From Ensifer canadensis (GTDB taxonomy: Bacteria > Pseudomonadota > Alphaproteobacteria > Rhizobiales > Rhizobiaceae): DNA of 64,000 nt. A program made the position numbers and the translations under genes. The notes below the pieces were generated by a model. That model worked only from the letters and a program-made list of their open reading frames with translations, was not told the DNA's origin and ran no database searches. The DNA lies in the NCBI RefSeq assembly GCF_017488845.2, contig NZ_CP083373.1:496001-560000 (forward strand), in the 5' to 3' direction. Positions 53,566 through 61,146 of the stretch are shown one piece after another; position 1 is the stretch's first letter, and every line of letters begins with the position of its first letter.

Positions 53566-54396
53566 TCAGGATGCCGCGGGAGCGGTGTTGGTGGCGCCGT
53601 TTTCGAGCGGCTGACGCGTGAAACCGGACCGGCGGCGCAGGAATTGCGGTGCAAGCCAGATTGAGATGCCAGCCAGAACAAGCAGGAAAAGGAATGAAGA
53701 GGCTGCCGAGATCGTCGGATCCGCCTCCTGGCGGACGGCATTGAACATCTGGCGCGGCAGGGTTGCCTTGTCGCGGCCGGAGATGAAGAGCGCGATAACG
53801 GCTTCATCGAAGGATGCGATAAAGGCAAACAGGCCGGCAACCGTGAAGGCGGGACGCAAGATCGGGAAGGTGACCAGCCGGAACGTCGTGAAATGTGATG
53901 CACCCAGGCTCATCGCGGCCCGCTCGACGGATTGGTCGAACCCTTTGAGCGCTGCGGTCAGGATCAACGTCGCCATGGGCATGGCGATGCAGCTATGGGC
54001 CAGGATGACGCCCAGGTAGCTCTGCACGAGGCGCAATTGACCGAAATACATGTAGTACCCGAGCGCCATGACGATGGTTGGCACGATCATTGGCAGCATG
54101 ATCAAGAGATTGAACAATCCACGTCCGAGGAAAATGTGCCGCACGAGAGCAAAAGACGCGGGGACCGCAAGGCTGAGCGTTACGAAGACCGTACCGATGC
54201 CGATGATGACGCTGTTGACCAGCGGCTCTGTCCAGTTCGGGTCGGAGAAGAAATTGATGTAGTTCGCGAGCGTATAACCCGGCGGCGGGAAAGTCAGCGA
54301 GGCTGCCGAGCTGAACGACATAGGAATGACGATGAACATCGGCGCGGCAACGAAGACGGCGATGAGGAGCGCAAGCGCGCGGAGGAACGGGTTCAT
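53566..54396 (-). CDS. ABC transporter permease (PotC-like)
   Basis: From ATG 54396 it encodes 276 residues with six predicted transmembrane segments, beginning LLIAVFVAAPMFIVIPMSF. The EAA loop is ERAAMSLGASHFTTFRLVTF. It overlaps the other permease gene by four bases (ATGA) and precedes the ATPase gene by 15 bases. It forms the heterodimeric channel with its neighbour. A longer in-frame extension to 54837 only reads the upstream gene out of frame. Confidence 0.93.
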   Translation of the reverse strand: MNPFLRALALLIAVFVAAPMFIVIPMSFSSAASLTFPPPGYTLANYINFFSDPNWTEPLVNSVIIGIGTVFVTLSLAVPASFALVRHIFLGRGLFNLLIMLPMIVPTIVMALGYYMYFGQLRLVQSYLGVILAHSCIAMPMATLILTAALKGFDQSVERAAMSLGASHFTTFRLVTFPILRPAFTVAGLFAFIASFDEAVIALFISGRDKATLPRQMFNAVRQEADPTISAASSFLFLLVLAGISIWLAPQFLRRRSGFTRQPLENGATNTAPAAS

Positions 54397-55244
54397 CGGC
54401 CGCCTCCTGCCCAAAGCCGGTCGAGACCGAAGAAACGGTTGTAAAGCGCGTAGACGGCAAGCGTGAGGCCGAGCAAGACGATGGAGATCGCCGAGCCGAG
54501 ACCGAAATCGAGCGTCTGCTCGATCTGGTCGCCGATGATACCGGCGATCATCTGGTCGCGCGGGCTGCCGAGCAGGACAGGCATCACATAGAAGCCGAGG
54601 CAGGTGATAAAGACAAGCGTGCAGCCGTTGACGATGCCAGGTGCCGAGAGCGGTAGGTAGACCGCAACGAAGGCCCGGAGTGGGCTCGCACCGAGGCTTT
54701 CGGCAGCGCGGACATGGAGAGGATCGATGCGCTTCATGACCGAGAAAAGCGACATGGTCATGAAAGGGATCAGCGCATGGGTCATGGCAAGCGTTGCACT
54801 GAAGGTGGTGAAGAGCAGCTTGGGTGCCGGATCCCAACCGAGCCAGGTAAGGAGTGCTGTGACCGGTCCCTGGTTGCCGAGGATGACCATCCAGGCATAG
54901 GTGCGCACGAGATAACTCGTCCAGAATGACAGAGCGACCACGGTCAGCAGGAAGGTTGCGAAGCGTTTCGATCCGTTGGCGGCGGCATAGGCCAGAGGAT
55001 AGGCGAAGAGAAGCGCAAGGGCCGTGACCAGGAAGGCGGTCCTGAAGGTCTGGTAAATGACGGACGCAAACAGGCCCGAATGCAGGAGACGGCCAAAGTT
55101 CTGCAGGCCAAGAGCGGGCTGCGAGACGCTCATCCAGCCCACATAGGCAAGCGGTACCAGGAACAACACCGCAAGGAAAACCGCTGCCGGGGCCATCAGC
55201 GGTATCGGGCCCTCCGCAATGGGCGAAAACGATCTCTGTTTCAT
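54393..55244 (-). CDS. ABC transporter permease (PotB-like)
   Basis: The 283-residue protein has six predicted transmembrane segments (first: LMAPAAVFLAVLFLVPLAYV) and the EAA loop RAAESLGASPLRAFVAVYLP. It pairs with the PotC-like permease that it overlaps. A perfect 14-bp hairpin sits between it and the binding-protein gene. Family call firm. Confidence 0.93.
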   Translation of the reverse strand: MKQRSFSPIAEGPIPLMAPAAVFLAVLFLVPLAYVGWMSVSQPALGLQNFGRLLHSGLFASVIYQTFRTAFLVTALALLFAYPLAYAAANGSKRFATFLLTVVALSFWTSYLVRTYAWMVILGNQGPVTALLTWLGWDPAPKLLFTTFSATLAMTHALIPFMTMSLFSVMKRIDPLHVRAAESLGASPLRAFVAVYLPLSAPGIVNGCTLVFITCLGFYVMPVLLGSPRDQMIAGIIGDQIEQTLDFGLGSAISIVLLGLTLAVYALYNRFFGLDRLWAGGGR

Positions 55245-55311
55245 GTCACTGCTCCCTCAGTACCCTAATCGGGAAAACCCGATCCTCATGCCGTTTCACC
55301 TGTTTTCAGAT

Positions 55312-55344
55312 CCTCCCGGTTCCGCTTGTTGCGGAACCGGGAGG
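55312..55344 (-). repeat. Perfect 14-bp hairpin between binding protein and permease
   Basis: CCTCCCGGTTCCGC (55312-55325) and GCGGAACCGGGAGG (55331-55344), with a five-base loop. It begins six bases after the binding-protein stop. No T-run follows on the minus strand, so it is more likely an RNA-stabilising stem protecting the upstream message than a terminator. Confidence 0.7.
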
Positions 55345-55350
55345 TTTGGA

Positions 55351-56424
55351 TCAAAGACCGACCCAGCTCTCGAAGCGGCTGCTCAGCTCGTCGATCTGGG
55401 CCGTCAGCTTGGCGCCGTCGAGCATGACAGCGCGGGCGAGGTGATCTGGATAGGTCGGCATGGTCTTGGCCACGTCAGCCGGAATGAAATCGAACGACTT
55501 CGGGTTCATCGGGCCATTCTGGTCGGCGATGCAGAACTTCGCGAGGCCTTCGGCATTCTGGCCGATATGGCTGATCAGCTTGAAGCCGTTTTCGGCCCTC
55601 GGACTGTCCTTGGCGACGATCCAGCACGCCTGGTCGACGATCGCCTGATCCCAAACGATCTCGATCGGATCCTTGGAAGCCTTCTTGGCGCCGGCAGCAT
55701 CGCTGTCCCAGAGGCCCGCCATGTCGACCTCGCCGTCGGTCAGGATCTGGCGGGCCTGCGGGCCTGCCGTCCACCAGACGCGAACGTTGTCCTTGACCTT
55801 GTCGAGCGAGGCGAAGGCACGGTCGAGATCATAGGGGAAGAGCTGGTCGGGGGAGACGCCGTCGGCGAGGAGCGCGATGGCGAGAATGCGGGCGGCATGG
55901 CGCTGCAAACTGCGGTTGCCCGGGAACTTTTCGACATTGAAGAAATCGGTCCAGCTCCTCAGCCCGTCCGGATACTTCGCCTTGTTGTAAGCCAGCTGCG
56001 TGGCGAAGCCGTGGGTCGACAGGCCGTTTTCATAGATCGCGCCCTGCCACAGTTTCGAGGTGTCGACGTGGTCGCCGAGCGTTTCCAAGAGGCCGGCGGC
56101 ATTTGCACGGGCGACGTCGGCAACACCGAGCGTGGTGACGTCGAACTCAAAGACGCCAGTCGTCCTCTGCGCTGCGAGCTTGGCAAACGAGATCGGCGAG
56201 ACCGTGCGGATCTCGATACCGGTGTCGGCTGTAAAGGGATCGAAGAGGAACTTCTTGACGGAGGCTTCCCAGTCGCCGCCCCAGGTGTTGACATAGAGTA
56301 CATTTTCTTCAGCGCTTGCACGGCGCACGAAAGGTGATGCGAGCATTGCGGCCCCGAATAGGCCTGCACCGAGTACGGCGCGTCGCGAGACCGGCATTGC
56401 CGATGCTTTCTTGAACGTGTCCAT
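55351..56424 (-). CDS. ABC transporter substrate-binding protein, PotD-like, with Tat-type signal
   Basis: The 357-residue protein begins with a twin-arginine signal (SRRAVLGAGLFGAAMLASP, cleavage near ASA-EEN). The mature part is a family-1/PotD-like binding fold: VLYVNTWGGDWEASVKKF, FDVTTLGVADVARANAAGL, PGNRSLQRHAARIL. Tat export suggests that it folds before export. It delivers the substrate to the permeases encoded after it. Ligand unknown; PotD-like context suggests an amine. Confidence 0.92.
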   Translation of the reverse strand: MDTFKKASAMPVSRRAVLGAGLFGAAMLASPFVRRASAEENVLYVNTWGGDWEASVKKFLFDPFTADTGIEIRTVSPISFAKLAAQRTTGVFEFDVTTLGVADVARANAAGLLETLGDHVDTSKLWQGAIYENGLSTHGFATQLAYNKAKYPDGLRSWTDFFNVEKFPGNRSLQRHAARILAIALLADGVSPDQLFPYDLDRAFASLDKVKDNVRVWWTAGPQARQILTDGEVDMAGLWDSDAAGAKKASKDPIEIVWDQAIVDQACWIVAKDSPRAENGFKLISHIGQNAEGLAKFCIADQNGPMNPKSFDFIPADVAKTMPTYPDHLARAVMLDGAKLTAQIDELSSRFESWVGL

Positions 56425-56526
56425 TCGTTGTTCTCCTTAGTCGAACGGTCGGTTGATTGCTGTTCCTCGTGGCCGCTCGCCTGCCGGCGGCGGCCCTTCT
56501 TTTGTTGGATTCCGTTTCCGGATCGA

Positions 56527-57504
56527 TCAGTCGGCGCGAAAGACCTCGCCATAGAGGCGCAGCCAGTTGTCTCTGAGGATCTTGTTTGCCTCTTGCTGGT
56601 TGAACCCGACGCGCTTGAGTGCGGGCGCCACGTCCTGAAGGTTTTCCGGCCTCAAGAGCCATTCCGGCTTCGGCACTGCACCGGGGGTTGCCGCCGAGCC
56701 GGCGCCGTACTGGATGGAGCGCGTCCAGCGGCCCTTGCGCATCCAGTCGTAGTCACTCTGGGTGTGGTTGTGGGAAATGTCGGTACCGATGCCGACATGA
56801 TCGATGCCGGCAATGTCGACCGTTCGCGCCACCATCTCGCACCAACCATCAACGCTCGCGCAGGCACTTTCGGGCGTAATGTTGCGGTAGGCGACGCAGC
56901 CGATGACGCCTCCGCGTTCCGCGAGTGCCTTGATCACCTTGTCGGACTTGTTGCGCTTGTGCGCAAAGAGCGAGGCCGCGTTGGCATGGGTGATGGCGAC
57001 CGGTTTTTCGGACCATTCGATGGCGTCAAGCGTCGTGCGGTCGCCGACATGAGAAAGATCGACGAGCATGCCGACGCGGTTCATCTCGCGCACAACGTCC
57101 CTGCCAAATCGGGCGAGACCGCTGTCAATCTCCTCGTAGCAGGAGCCGCCGAGTTCGTTCTGGTTGTTGTAGGTGAGCTGTACGACACGCACGCCGAGCT
57201 CGGCGAAGAATTCCACATAGCCGATGCGGTCTTCGAAGAGGTTGGAGTTCTGATAACCGAGCACGATCGCAAGCTTGTTCTCGCGCTCGGCGCGCTCGAT
57301 ATCGGCGGCTGTGCGGGCAATCAGGATGATGTCGGCGTTTTCACGTTCCATGTCGCGCCAGCGAGCAAGGGAATCGAGCGACTCCATCGTCCCCTCCCAA
57401 AAGCCAAGTGTCGGCGTGACGGCGCTGTAGCCGCCACGTTTCAGGGCTTCGAAGGATTCGCGGTTGAAATGGCCGCATTGCAGAGCATCGATAATCATGG
57501 TCAT
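56527..57504 (-). CDS. M19 (renal dipeptidase)-like metallohydrolase, atypical
   Basis: From ATG 57504 (57498 also possible) it encodes 325 residues. The second half fits M19: MLVDLSHVGDRTTLDAIEWS, AITHANAASLF and HVGIGTDISH, giving the later metal ligands. The N-terminal H-x-D zinc motif of dipeptidases is replaced by IIDALQCGHF, so one metal site is altered. M19 enzymes cleave dipeptides, including D-residues. No signal peptide. It lies between the unknown 236-residue gene and the transporter and may hydrolyse the imported compound. Confidence 0.85.
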   Translation of the reverse strand: MTMIIDALQCGHFNRESFEALKRGGYSAVTPTLGFWEGTMESLDSLARWRDMERENADIILIARTAADIERAERENKLAIVLGYQNSNLFEDRIGYVEFFAELGVRVVQLTYNNQNELGGSCYEEIDSGLARFGRDVVREMNRVGMLVDLSHVGDRTTLDAIEWSEKPVAITHANAASLFAHKRNKSDKVIKALAERGGVIGCVAYRNITPESACASVDGWCEMVARTVDIAGIDHVGIGTDISHNHTQSDYDWMRKGRWTRSIQYGAGSAATPGAVPKPEWLLRPENLQDVAPALKRVGFNQQEANKILRDNWLRLYGEVFRAD

Positions 57505-57509
57505 TCCGT

Positions 57510-58220
57510 TCAATGTTTGGCGGAAACGGCGCTATTGGGCGCGTCGGCGAGAAGCAACGAAAAGTCCGTCTCGTCCTCGTCCTGGCGGCCGATGACCTTG
57601 CCGTCGGCCTCAACGATAATCGGTCCGGCATGGCGGCGCGAAAGATAGGAGTCGGGGGCGAGCGCCTCTGCGGAGCGGTGGTAGAGTTCCCACCAGAGCG
57701 CGGCGTCGACATCGACCCCGTCGCGGCGGATCTTGTCGAGCAGGGCGATTTCATCGGGATCAGTTGCGGGCGTGACGGCGATCGTCGCGCGATCGGCGCC
57801 AACAGCGACTATTGCCTTCAAGCCGAAGCGCTGCGCCAGCGCCTCGATGACCCGCAATTCGCCGATGTCCGCAGCGTTGCGCACGGTGACGATGCCACGG
57901 CCGCCGGTCTTCAGGATCTCGACCGCCAGCTCAAGGGCGGCATCGGCGGCAAGCCAGGCATGTTGGCCGCCGCAGTGAATGACAGGGTCATCCGATCCCT
58001 CGAGTGAAAGTGCGCTGGGGGTGGCCTTGCTGATCGTCTCAAGCGTTGCGGGCAAGCGGGCAAAGCCGCCGAGGGCGGCCGAGTAGACTGCGCAATCGCG
58101 AAGGGCCGGAACGAGCCCGCTTTCGATGCGCGTGACCTGGAGCAGGCGCTCAAACACCATGCGCATCTCGCGCAGGCTGACAGTCATGGAGGTCGCAAGA
58201 TTAGACTGGCACGTGCTCAC
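57510..58220 (-). CDS. Conserved protein of unknown function (236 residues)
   Basis: I start at GTG 58220, whose bases overlap the upstream stop (GTGA); an ATG at 58187 (MTVSLREMRMVF) is the alternative. The protein has a central acidic region, LKTGGRGIVTVRNAADIGEL and a C-terminal IVEADGKVIGRQDEDETDF. The N-terminus faintly recalls DUF3726 proteins, which I cannot confirm. No signal or membrane segment. It is encoded between the 578-residue unknown and the M19 gene with overlap or one-codon gaps on both sides, so it acts in the same pathway. Confidence 0.7.
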   Translation of the reverse strand: MSTCQSNLATSMTVSLREMRMVFERLLQVTRIESGLVPALRDCAVYSAALGGFARLPATLETISKATPSALSLEGSDDPVIHCGGQHAWLAADAALELAVEILKTGGRGIVTVRNAADIGELRVIEALAQRFGLKAIVAVGADRATIAVTPATDPDEIALLDKIRRDGVDVDAALWWELYHRSAEALAPDSYLSRRHAGPIIVEADGKVIGRQDEDETDFSLLLADAPNSAVSAKH

Positions 58221-59953
58221 AGGTTTGGCTCCGCAGGATAAAACCACAACTCGTCGGCGCTCCCAGAAGCAATGTCTTCGGGAATGGGCGCGCCATGGAA
58301 CAGAACGCCACGCAAGTTGCGATCGAGGAAGTCGCGTGTCTTGTCGATGCCGTGGATACCGACATTGAGAAGGCGGGTGATATGAGCTGGCGTGAAGGAG
58401 CCGCTCATGATGTCTGCATGGGGCGAATGCAGGCTGGTGCCGGCAAGGGCCTGGACACGGGTGACGATGGCCCTGTGCTGTGGATGGGCGAACAGGAAGC
58501 GGGCTGTACTCAGGTTCGGGTCGGCCGCCGAGAGGTCGCGGTCAAGTGCTACGACGAGACGTGGCAGGTCGAGGCCGAGATTGACGACATTCTGACCGAC
58601 CTCCGTTGCAAGGCCGCGGCGCGGTTCTTCGGCGGTCACGGACTTGTACCAGACGTAGCGCTCGGAGGCCGGAACCTCCAGATTAAGCTTGAAGGCCCAG
58701 GCGTAATCGTTGCGTATCAGGTCGCGCAGTCGGTGAACCGGCATTTCCGGTCGCCCCGTCAACTCCTCGTCGATGACCAGGCCGTCGACCAGGGCATCGG
58801 CCTCGTCGGGCACCAATTCGATCAGGAGCGAATGAAGAGTTTCCATGGCTTCCGCATGGACGCGCCCCTCAAGCGAGGCCGCAAGTTCTGCGAAGGGCTC
58901 GGCCTCGAAGCGGTTGCCCGCCTGCCAGCGTTGCAGAAGGTCGGCGACGGCGCGCCGGATGATCTGCAATTCTTCTGCAAGCACGTCGGAACGCGTGAAG
59001 TTTTCGTAGGCCGCACGATCCTGCGTGCGGAAGGTGATTGCCTTGTCGACGAGGGTCAGCAGCTTGATGATCTGTGAGCCCGCTTCGTCGGGGAGTACAG
59101 CCTTAGCGCGCGCAATTGCCTCTTCGCGAATGAAAAGCCAGCGTTCGATCAGCCGCGGGTGGTTGTTGACGAATAGCATCAGGCCGAGTGCCGAGCCGTT
59201 GCCGACGCCGAGGAAGCGGCGAAGGTCCTTGGCCATGTCCGGCGCCTGCGGCGAGCCGAGGCGGACAAGATGCTGCAACAGGTCCTGAGCAAAGACACGC
59301 ATCATGTAGGCGCACAGCATCTGCGCAGCGAGCGACCAGCGCAGTGGGTGGTCTGCTTCATAGGCAAGGAAACTCTTCGTTCCAAACGTGCCGTTGCCGT
59401 CGAGACCGGTGTTGCGCATGAGATAGCAGGTCTGTGCAAGTTCAGCGACGTCTGGCTGCCGTCCCGCTGTCAACGCCTGGCGGGCACTCTCGAAGAAGCG
59501 ACCGCTGCGATTGGAGCGGCACCATATGAGCGTGCCGGGTGTGGCGCGCCCCTCGTAAAGTTTGGGAAGCTCATTGCGCGTGGTCTCGAAATCGACCTGG
59601 CTCAGATCGCCCTCGATCAATGCGCCCATCATGTCCCAGGCCCGGCCGATGATCCGACCGGTGCGGCCATGGGGCGAGGGCTCAAAAGAGAAGACGGGGA
59701 AGCTGAAGCGCCAGCTGCCAATATCGATGCGGTATTCGGCAACCCCGTTACCCTTCTCATCGATCTCGAAGCGCTTGCAAAGGATCTGCCAGCGACCGCG
59801 GATTGCGTGGCTGAGCAGCGCGCGCGATGCGCTGACGCGCGACGGCTGGATGGCGGCCAAGCGCTCAGGCGCCATCATTTCTCCGGCTGAACGCATCAGC
59901 CGCGCAATGCGGTACGCGTCCTGCGCCGGAGCAGGTCTTCTAAGGGCAGTCAT
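58217..59953 (-). CDS. Large conserved protein of unknown function (578 residues)
   Basis: The frame is intact and directly follows the IclR gene (stop 59954, start 59953). The product is soluble and mixed alpha/beta with no transmembrane segment. Distinct stretches are YRIDIGSWRFSFPVFSFEP (about 74-92), LPKLYEGRATPGTLIWCRSN, LMRNTGLDGNGTFGTKSF, and LGVGNGSALGLMLFVNNHP. I recognise no known catalytic motif. The repeated N/G-rich turns with invariant-looking His and Asp residues could be an active site. As the first structural gene of the operon it is likely central to the pathway. Function unknown. Confidence 0.7.
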   Translation of the reverse strand: MTALRRPAPAQDAYRIARLMRSAGEMMAPERLAAIQPSRVSASRALLSHAIRGRWQILCKRFEIDEKGNGVAEYRIDIGSWRFSFPVFSFEPSPHGRTGRIIGRAWDMMGALIEGDLSQVDFETTRNELPKLYEGRATPGTLIWCRSNRSGRFFESARQALTAGRQPDVAELAQTCYLMRNTGLDGNGTFGTKSFLAYEADHPLRWSLAAQMLCAYMMRVFAQDLLQHLVRLGSPQAPDMAKDLRRFLGVGNGSALGLMLFVNNHPRLIERWLFIREEAIARAKAVLPDEAGSQIIKLLTLVDKAITFRTQDRAAYENFTRSDVLAEELQIIRRAVADLLQRWQAGNRFEAEPFAELAASLEGRVHAEAMETLHSLLIELVPDEADALVDGLVIDEELTGRPEMPVHRLRDLIRNDYAWAFKLNLEVPASERYVWYKSVTAEEPRRGLATEVGQNVVNLGLDLPRLVVALDRDLSAADPNLSTARFLFAHPQHRAIVTRVQALAGTSLHSPHADIMSGSFTPAHITRLLNVGIHGIDKTRDFLDRNLRGVLFHGAPIPEDIASGSADELWFYPAEPNL

Positions 59954-60673
59954 TTATTGGTCTCCTCGCATGCGCCCCGAGCTCGCCGCCGCTGCCGCAA
60001 CGACGATCCCAGCGCATTTTTCAGTATCAAAACCTTGGAACGGGCCCGAAAGGGCCAGTGCGCCGATGCACTCGCCCTGCGCGTCTAGGATGGGTGCGGC
60101 GACCGCCGAGACAGTGCGCGGGCCTTCGACTTCCGAAATGGCGTATCCCTGCTGGCGAACCAGCGTCATCATGTCATCGTCCGGGAGGCTGACGCCTTGC
60201 GCACGCAGTCGCTCAATGATTTCTGGGCGCGCGTGCGAGGCGAGCACGCGGCCGAAGGCTGTCTTATCGAGCCTGAGATGCGCACCAACCTTGAGATCGG
60301 CGCGAAGAACGCCACGAGATTCCACCCGCCGAACGATAACGGCGTCCCTGCCATCGAGGACTGCGAGCGAGGCCGTTTCACCGCTTTGCGTCACCATTTC
60401 CTCGAGAACGCCCGCAAAACGTGCGCCGAGATTGGACTGCTCCAACGCCATGGCCGCGTGGCTGACGACCCGCAGTGTCAGCCGGTAGCGGCCATCCTGT
60501 GTCTGTTCGATCCAGCCGGCCTCGACCAGCGTGACGAGGCGCTGATGGGCAGCGCCGCGGGCTTCTCCGAGCTGCTTGGCGATGTCGACCAGGCGCATCG
60601 GCTCTGCGGCGGCCGCGACACAGTCGAATGCAGTAAGTGTCTTCAGCACGGATGAAAGGGGGCGAACTGCCAT
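59954..60673 (-). CDS. IclR-family transcriptional regulator
   Basis: The 239-residue protein has an N-terminal winged HTH (SVLKTLTAFDCVA, MRLVDIAKQLGEARGAAHQRL) and the C-terminal IclR effector domain (SGETASLAVLDGRDAVIVRR, YAISEVEGPRTVSAVAAPI, GALALSGP). It is the first gene of the minus-strand operon to 48794, so it probably represses itself and the pathway. A 13-bp inverted repeat overlaps its candidate promoter. The ligand is presumably the pathway substrate. Confidence 0.93.
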   Translation of the reverse strand: MAVRPLSSVLKTLTAFDCVAAAAEPMRLVDIAKQLGEARGAAHQRLVTLVEAGWIEQTQDGRYRLTLRVVSHAAMALEQSNLGARFAGVLEEMVTQSGETASLAVLDGRDAVIVRRVESRGVLRADLKVGAHLRLDKTAFGRVLASHARPEIIERLRAQGVSLPDDDMMTLVRQQGYAISEVEGPRTVSAVAAPILDAQGECIGALALSGPFQGFDTEKCAGIVVAAAAASSGRMRGDQ

Positions 60674-60694
60674 TCGAAATTTCTTTCTTTTTCC

Positions 60695-60739
60695 TATTGT
60701 CCAACATTAGAAGACGGTGTATGTTTATGTTGGACGATA
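60695..60739. promoter_or_regulatory. Inverted repeat, candidate IclR operator
   Basis: TATTGTCCAACAT (60695-60707) and ATGTTGGACGATA (60727-60739) match in 12 of 13 positions, 32 bp centre to centre (three helical turns). It lies 22 bases upstream of the iclR-type start and covers the -10 of the candidate promoter. Confidence 0.65.
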
Positions 60740-60755
60740 GATTGATATCTGTCAA
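60727..60755 (-). promoter_or_regulatory. Candidate promoter of the IclR operon
   Basis: On the minus strand TTGACA at 60750-60755, a 17-base spacer, then CAACAT at 60727-60732 (poor -10). The -10 lies inside the right operator arm, a layout suited to repression. Confidence 0.45.
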
Positions 60756-60882
60756 CTTGGGATTCCTGTGGCCGATGAAAAAATCTGCGCCCGGCCGCGC
60801 GCACTGAAATGACCAGGCCCTAATGGTTTGAATTCACGCCTGGCTTAGAAACTGAGCATCAGGATCTCTCAAACGAACCACG

Positions 60883-61100
60883 ATGCCGGTGAAGATCGAC
60901 AAGAAGGACGCGCGGGGCATCGCGCAGGTGATGCGGCTTGGCTGGTTCAGAACAGTCCACTGCAAATTCTCTTCCCAGCGCGATGGCCATGCATAGGGCC
61001 GCGTGTGTCCGCCAAAGGTCGGACATTCCAAGCTGCAGCTCGCGGACTGTGATTGCGACGCGAGCGGGGCCGCGTGTCCCAGGTGCCCGGACGGGTGACC
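60883..61100 (+). mobile_element. IS110-family transposase relic
   Basis: From ATG 60883 the frame reads MPVKIDKKDARGIAQVMRLG and WFRTVHCK, the DEDD-type N-terminal region of IS110/IS1111 transposases. After a few codons it meets an in-frame TAG and further sequence is degenerate (KLQLADCDCDASG). No ends are identified. A dead fragment upstream of the CYTH-CHAD gene. Confidence 0.65.
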
Positions 61101-61146
61101 ATAAGTTTGTTATGGTTGAAGCATAGGTTCTTGACCCATCACGGCC

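Noticed and set aside
55219..56337. Plus-strand ORF (372 codons) opposite the PotD-like gene
   Set aside because: Antisense shadow of a gene with clear signal peptide and family motifs.
58295..59077. Plus-strand ORF (260 codons) opposite the 578-residue unknown
   Set aside because: The minus-strand frame is longer, coupled at both ends and continuous with the operon; the plus ORF has no ribosome site or neighbours.
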